A DNA stretch of 48,848 nucleotides, taken from positions 1-48,848 of the IMG/VR virus record IMGVR_UViG_3300044675_006066; one strand, 5' to 3'. Below are positions 35,732 to 44,631 of the stretch, in pieces. This DNA is from a virus. The notes beneath the pieces are model-generated. The model was not told where the DNA came from. It ran no database searches and saw only the letters and a program-made list of their open reading frames with translations. The position numbers and the translations under genes are program-made. The first letter of the stretch is position 1. The number at the start of each line of letters is the position of its first letter.

Positions 35732-36385
35732 TCACTTACGTAGTACGTTTTCGGTTAACCACTGAGCTACACTTGCTCTGGTGGACTGAAGTTCATCATT
35801 TGCATCAGAAGCATCTACTAAAGCAGCCTCGGTTGAGCTTACACCATCAAAAAGTGTTTCAGTTACTTCTTCTGTTGTTTCTTCAGAAGCAACTACGGCA
35901 GCTTTAGGATTAGTGCTTTCGTTTTTCTCGTCCTTGGTAAGATTTTCCTTAAACTCTGATTTCTTTTCCATCTTTGCCATCTTCTTTTTGTACATGGCAA
36001 CAATGGCTTCGAAAGCATTATCGTCTAAGTTTTCATATAGAGAAAGAGACTCGTCAGCTTCTGTTTCTTCAAAGCCAGAAGCCATGAGCTTATCCTTGCG
36101 CATTCTATTCTTCTCTTTCTTCTTCATGTTCATCATCTCGGCGTCTTTAGCGGCGAGTGCATCTTGTAGTTCTTTGATTGCAGTTTCATGGGCCTTAAGT
36201 GTCTCTTCAAGAGCCTTAAAAGCTTCTGTTTTTTCTGTGAGGCTAGCTTCAAGTGCTGAAATTGTTTCCGCATAATTGGGAGTAACTTCTTCAACTGGTG
36301 TGCTAATGACCTCATTGGATTCTGTTGCAGCAGCTAACTCGCTTGGAGCTTCGTTAACAATCTGCTCTAAATTGGTATCAGACAT
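35732..36385 (-). CDS. Nested in-frame scaffold protein (internal start)
   Basis: Within the protease-scaffold gene, codon Met261 (ATG at 36385) is preceded by AAAGGAG (36400-36394) at 8-nt spacing, a textbook ribosome binding site encoded by Lys-Gly-Glu codons at the domain junction. Translation from here gives a 217-residue scaffold without the protease (MSDTNLEQIVNEAPSELAAA onward). The arrangement parallels lambda C/Nu3, where extra scaffold copies come from a nested start. The call rests on RBS quality and domain boundary agreement. Confidence 0.7.
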   Translation of the reverse strand: MSDTNLEQIVNEAPSELAAATESNEVISTPVEEVTPNYAETISALEASLTEKTEAFKALEETLKAHETAIKELQDALAAKDAEMMNMKKKEKNRMRKDKLMASGFEETEADESLSLYENLDDNAFEAIVAMYKKKMAKMEKKSEFKENLTKDEKNESTNPKAAVVASEETTEEVTETLFDGVSSTEAALVDASDANDELQSTRASVAQWLTENVLRK

Positions 36386-37165
36386 TTGAATTTCTCCTTT
36401 AGGTACATTTAAAATAACATCGTCTTGTTTATTTACGAGGAAGGCTCTGCTTGAATCAAGGATAATGCTTCTTGGATTAGCTGGTCTAGAAACTAATCCC
36501 TTACCAGAAAAAGAAATATCTCTTAATGATCTGCCTACCTTGTAGCCCTCATATTCACCTGTGCCACCATAGGCTCTCAAGTGTTTAGTTAAGAATGATG
36601 ATTGTTCATTCCTTGCTATGACTTTTGGATTGCCCTGTTGGTCTATTAGCGCGTAATCAAAACCCGCGAATAAACATTCCATTGAAACAAACCACTTACC
36701 TTGTTCGATTTCGTCAATGATCTTTTGCATTCTTTCCCGATTGTCGGGATTTGTCCAACTATTATATAGAACTGCTTCTGTTATAATGTCGAATTCGGTT
36801 GGTGCGGTTTCTGTGTCTGCTGCGATTGTCGCGCCCTGTCGGTCAACAACGTAACTACCAGTAATGTGTCCAATAATGTCATTTTCATTATGCATGAAAT
36901 TGAATTGCTTGTCTTCTGGAGTTGTTCTAGCAGCCCAAGTTTGTTCTGGAGCAAATACATCGTCATTTTTATTCCAACCAGTTGATACCAAGATTGATTT
37001 AATATAGTATAGATCAATTTGCTTGGGGTTTGCGCTGGCTTGGATCTTATGAGCTACTTCTGGATTTGCTTCACAAACAACCGCCTGAGAGCAATAAGCG
37101 ACTGTAGTATCGGCCTGAACTTTGTCAGCGACACCATCTAACACTTCTTGTTTAAATATTTTCAT
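35732..37165 (-). CDS. Prohead maturation protease fused to scaffold
   Basis: 477 residues in two parts. Residues 1-245 are a gp21-type herpesvirus-fold serine protease: KQIDLYYIKSILVSTGWNKNDDVF, FNFMHNENDIIGHITGSYV with catalytic His92, WFVSMECLF with nucleophile Ser161, and DISFSGKGLVSRPANPRS near 216-233. Residues about 261-477 are acidic, helical scaffold (ETISALEASLTEKTEAFKAL; Lys/Met-rich coil near 340-395). The protease digests the scaffold and capsid N-arms during maturation. A second in-frame start (36385) with a strong Shine-Dalgarno would give scaffold alone. GAGAGGAAA precedes the ATG and a GTGTATAA motif lies 18 nt upstream. Confidence 0.85.
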   Translation of the reverse strand: MKIFKQEVLDGVADKVQADTTVAYCSQAVVCEANPEVAHKIQASANPKQIDLYYIKSILVSTGWNKNDDVFAPEQTWAARTTPEDKQFNFMHNENDIIGHITGSYVVDRQGATIAADTETAPTEFDIITEAVLYNSWTNPDNRERMQKIIDEIEQGKWFVSMECLFAGFDYALIDQQGNPKVIARNEQSSFLTKHLRAYGGTGEYEGYKVGRSLRDISFSGKGLVSRPANPRSIILDSSRAFLVNKQDDVILNVPKGEIQMSDTNLEQIVNEAPSELAAATESNEVISTPVEEVTPNYAETISALEASLTEKTEAFKALEETLKAHETAIKELQDALAAKDAEMMNMKKKEKNRMRKDKLMASGFEETEADESLSLYENLDDNAFEAIVAMYKKKMAKMEKKSEFKENLTKDEKNESTNPKAAVVASEETTEEVTETLFDGVSSTEAALVDASDANDELQSTRASVAQWLTENVLRK

Positions 37166-37183
37166 ATATTTCCTCTCAAAACA

Positions 37184-37191
37184 TTATACAC
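37184..37191 (-). promoter_or_regulatory. Recurrent late-promoter-like octamer upstream of protease-scaffold
   Basis: Minus-strand GTGTATAA followed by TGTTTTGAGAGG, 18 nt before the ATG at 37165. The six bases 17 nt upstream of TATAAT (ACATAC) do not resemble a -35 box. It would drive protease, decoration and capsid genes up to the terminator at 34139. Confidence 0.6.
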
Positions 37192-37213
37192 AAAATCCGA
37201 AACAAGTATGTTT

Positions 37214-39295
37214 TTAGGTTAAATTTTGCTCTATGTATAAACCTAAAACACTTCGTCGGTAATTGTCAATTGGCATGTCTTCTAGCACAATGTTGTTATT
37301 TTTAAGCAGTTTTGCAAACTCTAGTGGTGTTTTAGAGTTAGATGATAATAGTTGTGCTATTGACTGTTCGTTAACTTCTTCAAAAAGAGGTAAATTAGTT
37401 AAAACATCTACTTTTAATTGCTCTAGATTATTAACTTCAGCCTTTGTTAATTGCCTAAGATTCTTTTTGTTGTTAGACTTAAGATAAGCATTAGTTAATA
37501 TATCAGATAGATGTTCCCAAGAAGTTTCTGACCATACTACTAATTCTGCAACTCCCGGCTTTGATTTTGGGTTAGCTATGCGTTGCTTTCTTGGACCTGT
37601 ATCATTAGATAAAGGTGGTCTGCCATTGTTTTTGGGTGGTTTAGATTTAGGTGCCACTGGACCCGCTCCCGGAACTACGGGTTTAGGAATAAGGACATCT
37701 TTAGGAACACTAGTTTTTAGTCCAACATCTTGCGGAGTAACCTTACCGCTTTGTAGAGCAATCTTTTCAAGGTTTTGCTTATGCTTTGGATCGTGATATG
37801 GACTAGCCTTTGGAGCAGACTTGCCTTCATCTCTAGCTGATATTTCTCTCTTAAGTCTAATTTTTTCAATCTCCGGTATTTCCTTGAATCTTTCAAGAAT
37901 GGTTTCATGACTAATAATATCTCTATCTGCTAACTGTATTAAGAGATTTTTTTCTGTAGCTTCATCCGACAAACTCATTTGATCAAATTGAATGTGAGCG
38001 CGATATCTAAAACCCATAGCCTTTCTGACTATTTCAATTTCTTTTTCCCAGAATTTTACAAGCATATCTCTTCCGTACTGCAATCTTTCAACCAAAGTTT
38101 TCAGCGAAATGAAGTTATTGGTAAAGCCACCGCCATTTGTTGCCATTCCAGTTAGGGTTGGTGGAACACCTAGTCCAGCATAGATGCTATTTAATACTGC
38201 GGTATATTTTTCTGAGCCTAAGAACTTGTAAACTTCGCTGTTTGATTCGTGGAATGATAGCTCTGGACCCCAAACTAATTCCATTGTGCCGCCACCAACG
38301 TTACTAGCTAAAATGTCTCTTAGCTTGTTAATTGCTGCTTTATTTGGAAGAATCTTATGCTCAAGACTACCAAGTGTCCAAAGACGAATATTAGAGATAG
38401 CACCATCAAGTGCAGATAGGTCTGCTAGTCTCATCTTTTCTAACATGATAATATCATCTAGAATAGCATAAATCATGGGGTTAGCCCATTGTAGCCAATC
38501 GTCCTTCTTGTAATGAAATACGCTTAGTCTAGATTGATCTAGAGGTATTTGCTTTTCCCCTCTCTGGAGGCTTTGTTTAATAGCTGGCGGTAATGTATCA
38601 AGAACTGTGCTTGGGATATCGCCATTTGGGAACTTGTCCAAGAATGTATTAGCTGATAGAGTATAGTCTTTCGCACCCATGAATAATGATAGATTACCGT
38701 TTATCATTTTAACAGTCATTGGATTGAAGAAGTTGTAACGCCAAGGGATTTGGTTTGCTGGAACTGTTGGAACATCAACTCTAATATCCTTAGACAAAGC
38801 CTTCATATACTTTGTTAATTCTGGAGTCATATTAGCATAGCTACGATAAATAATAACATTGCCAGCTTTATAGAGATTATTTAAGAATCTCTCTGACCTT
38901 TCTTTACCATTGACGCTCCTGAACCACTGCTGGTAGAACTTCTCTACGCTGCTATTTTGGTGAACTATTTCTATGCCTTGGCTACCAAAATCGCCCATGA
39001 GATCAATAATATTTCTAATAATACCAACTTTATCATAAGCATCCATGCACATTTTAATAGCGCGGCGCTGTTGGTGTGGAACGGCCTCATCTGGACGAAA
39101 AGCATAATAATCACTAGGATTAAATCCGGGTTTTACAGTTCTATTAGGTTCAATATCAGTGAAGTTACGATAATGATTTCCTTGAGCTTTGGGTAAGCCG
39201 ACATATGATGAGATATTATCTGAAAATTTAGCAAAAGCATCGGTTTTGCTGGATGCGTCATCGTCATTCCACGTTATCATTTCTTCATTGCTCAT
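37214..39295 (-). CDS. Portal protein
   Basis: 693 residues, between large terminase and protease. Portal-like content: RRAIKMCMDAYDKVGIIRNIIDLMGDFGSQGIEIV (about 77-110), NNLYKAGNVIIYRSYAN, a central NPMIYAILDDIIMLEKMRLAD helix, GLGVPPTLTGMATNGGGFTNNFISLKTLVERLQ in the wing/crown part and a Pro/Lys-rich C-terminal region (PKPVVPGAGPVAPKSKPPKN) with a helical tail. The dodecameric portal is the vertex for DNA packaging and tail joining. AGAGAAAA precedes the ATG. Confidence 0.85.
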   Translation of the reverse strand: MSNEEMITWNDDDASSKTDAFAKFSDNISSYVGLPKAQGNHYRNFTDIEPNRTVKPGFNPSDYYAFRPDEAVPHQQRRAIKMCMDAYDKVGIIRNIIDLMGDFGSQGIEIVHQNSSVEKFYQQWFRSVNGKERSERFLNNLYKAGNVIIYRSYANMTPELTKYMKALSKDIRVDVPTVPANQIPWRYNFFNPMTVKMINGNLSLFMGAKDYTLSANTFLDKFPNGDIPSTVLDTLPPAIKQSLQRGEKQIPLDQSRLSVFHYKKDDWLQWANPMIYAILDDIIMLEKMRLADLSALDGAISNIRLWTLGSLEHKILPNKAAINKLRDILASNVGGGTMELVWGPELSFHESNSEVYKFLGSEKYTAVLNSIYAGLGVPPTLTGMATNGGGFTNNFISLKTLVERLQYGRDMLVKFWEKEIEIVRKAMGFRYRAHIQFDQMSLSDEATEKNLLIQLADRDIISHETILERFKEIPEIEKIRLKREISARDEGKSAPKASPYHDPKHKQNLEKIALQSGKVTPQDVGLKTSVPKDVLIPKPVVPGAGPVAPKSKPPKNNGRPPLSNDTGPRKQRIANPKSKPGVAELVVWSETSWEHLSDILTNAYLKSNNKKNLRQLTKAEVNNLEQLKVDVLTNLPLFEEVNEQSIAQLLSSNSKTPLEFAKLLKNNNIVLEDMPIDNYRRSVLGLYIEQNLT

Positions 39296-39337
39296 AGTTT
39301 TCTCTGTAATTGGATTGTTAATTGGATTGTCTAATTA

Positions 39338-41335
39338 CTAATACACATCTTTCATTTGATCTGCAAACCAGCTTGGTCCAGTATAAAGTTTTTCGTTTTC
39401 ATAGGAAGGCTTATCACCGCCACCTCTGCCAGTTGCAAAGCCACCATAGAAGTTGTAAGCTTCTTGTTCTGGAGTTCTCTGCAATACTCTAGCGGCCATA
39501 TTGGCCATTAAAAGCGCGGAATATCGGTCTTTACGCATCTTGCTCTTTTTACCAGTGCCAACAACAACTTCTGGGGTATCCCACCTATCTCTACCATTAT
39601 TAGTCTGAGTCATTTGTATCATAGAAAGCTCATCTTTTAATTCTTCAATATCCATAACGCACTCTTCTAATGTATCAAACATCCTGTGCTTAATATCGTC
39701 TTGAGCATTTGATAGACCTAAACTAACAGCGTCAAAGAATGGAAACAATAAAACTTTATCCTCAAAGTCTTTTCTCATTCCGTGATTTGCTTCTGATAAC
39801 CATTCGTACTTGGCAAATTGGCACATCTCTATAATATGCAAGCCGCGTTCGCCGTCAGTATCTTTTGGTTTATCATCATCAATTGTAGGCCACATGGGAA
39901 GCTCTCCCGGCTTTATTTTATCTTGATCGTGCAGAGATTCTGTTACAGCAACACCACCACCTTGAGCGTCGATAGCGATATGTACGCACGGGTATAGTAA
40001 CATTAAGTCTCTTATTTTTCTTGCGCAATAAGAATAGAAGTCAGTTTCATTAGAATACCCCTTCTTGACTTTCTCTTTATGTTCTGACCTTGTGGTGGTC
40101 CAGCAATGTACAATTCTTCTGTGATCTGGATTTACTTCAAGCACAACAATGCTAAAATTATCTACTTCTGAAGCTGGGTCAACACCAAAGATATATTTTT
40201 TATTTGGATCGCCAATTAAATTAGCTTCGAAATGGATTGGAGTACCCTTGCTATCTTTGATCTCATTCTCTTGAGAGATAACGCAAGACTCAATTAATGA
40301 TCTCTTAAAGAATCCTTGGCTGTCTCTTGTGAAACATGCGCCGTATTCCATTTGGTAAATACCAGTATGTACAGTAGCTTTTGATCTAGCAACTTGGTCT
40401 GCATCCATGAAACCCTTTGGTAATAACTCGTATGGCATACGTATGATTGAATATTGAGTCCAATCAAAAGTTTCTGGATAATCTTCGCCACCAAACACTT
40501 CTCTTAGTTTAGCGGGATTGCCTTGACTCTTAATGATAGCTTTCCATTTTTTCCAGTAAGTTGCAAAATGATTAAAATCATAATATGCCGTGCCAGATAA
40601 CACGATCTGGTTATCTTTAGATTGTCTTGAAGAAGACTTATCATCTTCTATTATAATTCCTAATTCTTCTGCTTTTTGTTTTGCAGCAAGACGTTTAACA
40701 TTTGCCACTGGATCAGCACTAACTGCGGCGAAACCAGCAACAACGTTTTCAAAAATATCTCTAGGAATAGAAGCAAACTCATCGCTGATAATATCATTGG
40801 CTCTTTGACCTCTAATTTTTTGACCATCACCAAGTGGTAAACAAGTAATAGTGCTTTCATTAAGCCTCATTACGCACCTATCTGTATCTCGTCTTGGTCC
40901 GCTGTCGGCATCGCATATATCCCTTAACATTGGAGAATTGCGCCAAATAGTTTCCATGTATTCGAAAATAACCTTGGACTGCCTAAACGCTGCACCAACA
41001 ACGACGATCTTTCGTCGCGGTAAAACCAAAGCTCTAAGCATAGCGTATAAAGATAGCATGAAAGACTTACCAAATCCTCGGCTAGCAATAAGCATTGGAA
41101 ATTTTCTATTCCAAACTTCATCTAGCACTAAAGCCTGAGATGGTAATAGCTGAACGTTTAAGATGTGATGACAAAAAAACGATAGATACTCTGGCCTAGT
41201 CATAAGCCAAGCGAGTTTCAAATGAAAGTCATCTTCGCTTGGTCGCAAGATGCTCATTGGGTTAAATAGATCTGTATCTACAGAATCTAGCCCAAGCCAA
41301 GCCTCATCTATTTTTTTGAGTTTAGCTTCACTCAT
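39338..41335 (-). CDS. terL: Large terminase subunit (packaging ATPase/nuclease)
   Basis: 665 residues from the ATG at 41335; an upstream TTG would extend into the ClpP-like gene without a ribosome binding site. N-terminal ATPase: adenine-binding LLPSQALVLDEVWN, Walker A SRGFGKS (85-91), Walker B IISDE (Asp185-Glu186), coupling motif near VLSGTAYYD. C-terminal RNase H-like nuclease: IFGVDPASEVDNFSIVVLEV and HIAIDAQGGGVAVTESL supply the acidic residues. It packages concatemeric DNA through the portal encoded next. The ATG overlaps the upstream stop (ATGAGTGA). Near-neighbour of a ClpP-like protease rather than of the usual small subunit. Confidence 0.92.
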   Translation of the reverse strand: MSEAKLKKIDEAWLGLDSVDTDLFNPMSILRPSEDDFHLKLAWLMTRPEYLSFFCHHILNVQLLPSQALVLDEVWNRKFPMLIASRGFGKSFMLSLYAMLRALVLPRRKIVVVGAAFRQSKVIFEYMETIWRNSPMLRDICDADSGPRRDTDRCVMRLNESTITCLPLGDGQKIRGQRANDIISDEFASIPRDIFENVVAGFAAVSADPVANVKRLAAKQKAEELGIIIEDDKSSSRQSKDNQIVLSGTAYYDFNHFATYWKKWKAIIKSQGNPAKLREVFGGEDYPETFDWTQYSIIRMPYELLPKGFMDADQVARSKATVHTGIYQMEYGACFTRDSQGFFKRSLIESCVISQENEIKDSKGTPIHFEANLIGDPNKKYIFGVDPASEVDNFSIVVLEVNPDHRRIVHCWTTTRSEHKEKVKKGYSNETDFYSYCARKIRDLMLLYPCVHIAIDAQGGGVAVTESLHDQDKIKPGELPMWPTIDDDKPKDTDGERGLHIIEMCQFAKYEWLSEANHGMRKDFEDKVLLFPFFDAVSLGLSNAQDDIKHRMFDTLEECVMDIEELKDELSMIQMTQTNNGRDRWDTPEVVVGTGKKSKMRKDRYSALLMANMAARVLQRTPEQEAYNFYGGFATGRGGGDKPSYENEKLYTGPSWFADQMKDVY

Positions 41336-41966
41336 TCCTATTCCAATCCGTGAGTATCGCGTCTGCAAATCCGTAATAGACTGCTTCTTCTGCGTTCAAA
41401 TACCAATCTCCAGATTTCAGCTTTCGAATAAGATATTGCTTAACTTGTTTTTCGCTGGGCTTCTTGCCAAACTTGTCCTTAAAGAACTGCCCCTCTACGC
41501 ATCGCTTTGCATATAAATCAAACATAACGCTAGCGCACCTTCGTTCATAATCAACAAAGTTCTGAACACTTAGATAATCTGAACCAACCGCCGTAGAACC
41601 ATAGTGGCTCATAAAATATGAATTAGGAGTCATATATCGATAGTCTGCTGATTGTAGTATAATGCTACTCATTGACTCTGCTTGTCCATAGACTATAATG
41701 CTAACATATGATCTACACATTGCTATAGCATCAAAAATAGCCATACCATCTGGCCATTCTCCACCAACACTTTGCATATGTATTGTGATTGGATTATTAT
41801 TTCTAAGATCTAACGCTCTAAGGTTTTTAATAAAAGTGTTAGACATTCTGTATTCAACGCCGGGGTTTTGATTATCTTCAGCGTGATAATGGTTATGTAG
41901 AAAGATTTCTCTGGTGTTAATATTGGCACCATAGTCGTGAAAATCTTTCAGAAGTTCTGGTTCCAT
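41328..41966 (-). CDS. ClpP-like serine protease
   Basis: 212 residues from the ATG at 41966, which has GGAAGG upstream and starts 1 nt after the preceding stop; longer starts would run into that gene. ClpP/crotonase fold: PITIHMQSVGGEWPDGMAIFDAI, then the nucleophile block GQAESMSSIIL (Ser98) and SYFMSHYGS with His121; the acidic third residue probably lies in VDYERR or beyond. ClpP-like proteases serve as head maturation proteases in some phages, but this phage has a separate gp21-type protease, so its role may differ (processing another virion protein or acting with a host chaperone). Confidence 0.75.
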   Translation of the reverse strand: MEPELLKDFHDYGANINTREIFLHNHYHAEDNQNPGVEYRMSNTFIKNLRALDLRNNNPITIHMQSVGGEWPDGMAIFDAIAMCRSYVSIIVYGQAESMSSIILQSADYRYMTPNSYFMSHYGSTAVGSDYLSVQNFVDYERRCASVMFDLYAKRCVEGQFFKDKFGKKPSEKQVKQYLIRKLKSGDWYLNAEEAVYYGFADAILTDWNRNE

Positions 41967-41967
41967 G

Positions 41968-42462
41968 TTAAGTTTTCCTTCCAGTTGTGTACATTTCATG
42001 AACTCGCTTAAGAATGCTACTAACAGCCAAGAATCCGTTGTATTTATTTCCACAGAAAATAACCTGTACGTTGTTATATAGTGCGAATTCGAACAAGCAT
42101 TTCATCATATACTTGCCCGTGATTTTGACTGATGCTTTGTTTTTTAATGGTATCCTAGTTTCTTCTGGGAATTTTGCCAATTCTTCAAAGGTAAATTCTA
42201 GAACTAGAAACTTGTGAGGGAATGGCTTCATGCGCTCTATTTCGTCTAGGAAAGCGTACTTCTTTTGACCCAGATTTGTAGCCAATTCTTCTACGCAGCC
42301 CTTGCGCTCTATACATATTTTGTCTTCTAATCCCTCTATAGAGTAGTCGCCGGTATCAAGCTTACGCTCAATCATCCCACCACAAGTATTATAGTCTTTA
42401 AAGTAATATCCGTCTTGTTCGCGGGTATCTTTGATGACCATAAATTTTTTAGTTTCACTCAT
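41968..42462 (-). CDS. ERCC4-type endonuclease
   Basis: 164 residues. Motifs of the ERCC4/XPF nuclease family: DTREQ (12-16), LDTGDYSIEG (about 36-45), ICIERKG (49-55), then a FLDEIERM helix near 72-79. The acidic GD and ERK residues bind metal in this family, which cuts branched or 3'-flap DNA. The phage protein lacks the C-terminal helix-hairpin-helix dimer part of XPF, as phage members usually do. It probably trims recombination or replication intermediates before packaging. The start overlaps the HNH stop (ATGA). Confidence 0.8.
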   Translation of the reverse strand: MSETKKFMVIKDTREQDGYYFKDYNTCGGMIERKLDTGDYSIEGLEDKICIERKGCVEELATNLGQKKYAFLDEIERMKPFPHKFLVLEFTFEELAKFPEETRIPLKNKASVKITGKYMMKCLFEFALYNNVQVIFCGNKYNGFLAVSSILKRVHEMYTTGRKT

Positions 42463-42719
42463 AAATTATCCAATATTAATTTGAATACATGAACATAATG
42501 ATTTTCTTGACCTTTAATAGAATCATGACATTTTCTACATAAAGTAATCCCGTTAGATAAGTCGTATCTTAGTGCGCTAGCGGTTGACCATTTTTGTATG
42601 TGGTGAACCTGTAAATTAATTCTAGACTTACACCCCGGCATTTTACATTTTTTTCCATCTCTTTTTAGTACATCTTTGCGCCACTGGGTGTATGCTTCAT
42701 CGTTATAGTTCCTTTTCAT
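42459..42719 (-). CDS. HNH endonuclease
   Basis: 86 residues. Complete HNH core: zinc knuckle C25-x4-C30 and C61-x2-C64, LQVHHIQKW with the His39-His40 pair, Asn56 in DLSNGITLCRKCHDSIKG, and final His65. Adjacent to the terminase block as in many phages where an HNH nuclease assists terminase cutting; several genes intervene here, so homing or DNA processing remain possible. Overlaps both neighbours by ATGA, so it is an integral operon member rather than a recent insertion. Confidence 0.85.
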   Translation of the reverse strand: MKRNYNDEAYTQWRKDVLKRDGKKCKMPGCKSRINLQVHHIQKWSTASALRYDLSNGITLCRKCHDSIKGQENHYVHVFKLILDNL

Positions 42720-42964
42720 AATTGTGCTATTTTATCTATTCTCATGTGTTTTTTAATTTTTTTGCATAGTATTCTAGTTTTAAGCGACGGGTCTTGATCC
42801 ATTAACAATTTCATTAATTTAATAAGCACAGTATAACAGGCATCATCTGGGTCGTTTGCTTCTACGAAAATCAATGAAAATGGTAAACTATATTCTCTAA
42901 GGGAAAAGCTTTTAAGCTCTATGTATAGGTCTGATAAATCTATTGACAGTCTAAAGTTTCTCAT
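42716..42964 (-). CDS. Small protein of unknown function
   Basis: 82 residues, no family recognised. The N-terminal half is beta-like (FRLSIDLSDLYIELKSFSL, PFSLIFVEAND) and the second half two helices with basic residues (ILCKKIKKHMRID). It overlaps the end of gmd by 14 nt and the HNH gene by ATGA; coding is supported by this tight packing. Possibly a DNA-metabolism accessory judging by neighbours; that is a guess. Confidence 0.55.
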   Translation of the reverse strand: MRNFRLSIDLSDLYIELKSFSLREYSLPFSLIFVEANDPDDACYTVLIKLMKLLMDQDPSLKTRILCKKIKKHMRIDKIAQL

Positions 42965-44012
42965 TTCCGTTAAGTAGCATAAGCTTAATTAAGCCCTCTA
43001 GATCGTGGCTGGGCGTCCACCCTAGCTTTTCCTTGGCTTTCTTAAAACTCCCTTTCAGATATGTGACTTCAGATGGTCGATAAAACTCGGGATCTATTAC
43101 TATATAATCTCTCCAAGCCGGTAAGCCTAGAGAGTTAAAGGCTATATCTAAAAATTCAGCTACGGTGTGCGTTTGTTCTGTGCATACTACATAATCGTCT
43201 GGATGCTCTTGCTGTAACATCAACCACATGGCCTCTACGTAGTCACCAGCGTAGCCCCAATCTCTATACGTGTCTATGTTGCCAAGTCTTAATTTTTTAA
43301 AGCTCATGCCTTGTACTGGTCCATAAATGTAGTCTCCAGATGGACACATGTGTTCTGGCTTTATTTCGTATTTGTGCATCCAAGATGAGAAGTCTTTTAT
43401 CCAGTTGGTTATCTTTTTGGTCACAAAGTTATCACCCCTTCGCGGGCCTTCGTGATTAAATAATATTCCGGCACTTGCATGTAAGCTATATGCGTCCCTG
43501 TACATTCTTACAGCATAATGAGCGGCGCATTTTGCAATGGCATATGGAGAATTCGGCATAAACTTGGTATTTTCATCTTGATATTTATTACCATGATTGT
43601 CAACATCATAAGAACTACCAAACATTTCGCTGGAAGAAGCTTGATAAAATCGTGCGCCAAACATATGACAGTCAACGATTCCTTGTAATAGGTTGATACA
43701 ACCCTTGCCAGTAATATCCCAAGTAAGGGCTGGTTGCTTAAATGAAGTTCCAACATGCGATTGTGCGGCTAGATTATAGATTTCATCTACATCGTCGTAA
43801 TTTCTAAAGATATTAATTACACTACTTACATCCGTAATGTCGCCTTCGACCAGCTTGAACCTTTGTGATCCTTCTAGGTGCTTTATTCTTTGAGTATTAT
43901 CTGTGCTGGTTCTTCTTGAAACCCCAATAACATGATAATCCTTTGATAGTAAAAGATCTGCGAGATGGCTTCCATCCTGTCCGGTTACTCCAAATATAAT
44001 TGCACTTTTCAT
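42951..44012 (-). CDS. gmd: GDP-mannose 4,6-dehydratase
   Basis: 353 residues from the ATG at 44012, which overlaps the upstream stop (ATGA) and has AAGGAAA upstream; longer starts intrude into the methyltransferase gene. Extended SDR enzyme: Rossmann GVTGQDGSHLADLLL (8-22), NLAAQSHVG near 80-88, catalytic SSSEMFG (126-132) and Y157-x3-K161 in SPYAIAK, then NHEGPRRG, typical of Gmd. It converts GDP-mannose to GDP-4-keto-6-deoxymannose, precursor of fucose, rhamnose or perosamine. No epimerase-reductase partner is in the window, so it would feed a host pathway or a gene outside it. Confidence 0.9.
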   Translation of the reverse strand: MKSAIIFGVTGQDGSHLADLLLSKDYHVIGVSRRTSTDNTQRIKHLEGSQRFKLVEGDITDVSSVINIFRNYDDVDEIYNLAAQSHVGTSFKQPALTWDITGKGCINLLQGIVDCHMFGARFYQASSSEMFGSSYDVDNHGNKYQDENTKFMPNSPYAIAKCAAHYAVRMYRDAYSLHASAGILFNHEGPRRGDNFVTKKITNWIKDFSSWMHKYEIKPEHMCPSGDYIYGPVQGMSFKKLRLGNIDTYRDWGYAGDYVEAMWLMLQQEHPDDYVVCTEQTHTVAEFLDIAFNSLGLPAWRDYIVIDPEFYRPSEVTYLKGSFKKAKEKLGWTPSHDLEGLIKLMLLNGNEKL

Positions 44013-44620
44013 TTGTTTTTCCTTAGTATTGCTACCCATAGTCCATTCCACCAATTTTCTAAGTCGCCATTTCCGTTTGCTGGCAAATCCCACTCTTTAA
44101 CAATAGAGAGATTTTTTGATTGTATCGCTCTTGATGTTCCATTTTTAACGTCGGGCCAATTCCAATCGTCGCACATGTATATAAATTCATCGTCCATGTT
44201 GTCATAGTAATATTCTATAGCTTTGAATTGACTAGATTCTAAATGGCAACCGTCGTAGAAGTATATGTTGAATTTTTTTGATTGTAATTTGTCTTTAGTA
44301 GCGAAAGAGTCAGAGTTAATAAATTCAAAAGGAACTCCAACATCGTTTAAATTTGCCTGAAATATTTGTTCACTTCCTTCAAATTGTGAGAAGTTATCTA
44401 TTGCAACGGCGAACTGAGGAGAATTACCATATAGTGCTGAATAAAAAGTTGCACCCTGCCACACACCAATTTCTAAATACCTAGCATCTGGTATCTCAAG
44501 AAGTTTGTTAAGAAAATTTCGAACCTTAAAGCTAGACATGCCACTCATTTGTAAAGCTTTTTGATTCAGCTTAGTATTTTGATCTACTGTGAATAGTGAA
44601 CGTTGAACTTGCTCTATCAA
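44009..44620 (-). CDS. Class I SAM-dependent methyltransferase
   Basis: 203 residues; the start is a TTG with AGGAG 6 nt upstream. Methyltransferase motifs: motif I YLEIGVWQGAT (48-58), motif II acidic loop AVAIDNFSQF (71-80), NSDSF, then NIYFYDGCH and MCDDWNWPD, a pattern of the Methyltransf_24/TylF-like group that modifies sugars or small molecules. Overlap with gmd suggests the two act on the same glycan, for example O-methylation of a deoxysugar. Substrate is inference. Confidence 0.75.
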   Translation of the reverse strand: MIEQVQRSLFTVDQNTKLNQKALQMSGMSSFKVRNFLNKLLEIPDARYLEIGVWQGATFYSALYGNSPQFAVAIDNFSQFEGSEQIFQANLNDVGVPFEFINSDSFATKDKLQSKKFNIYFYDGCHLESSQFKAIEYYYDNMDDEFIYMCDDWNWPDVKNGTSRAIQSKNLSIVKEWDLPANGNGDLENWWNGLWVAILRKNK

Positions 44621-44631
44621 AATATACTCCT

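Noticed and set aside
41336-42053. Longer starts for the large terminase (TTG at 41368) and ClpP-like protease (42053)
   Set aside because: Both would run into the upstream gene without a ribosome binding site; the internal ATGs have normal coupling or Shine-Dalgarno sequences.
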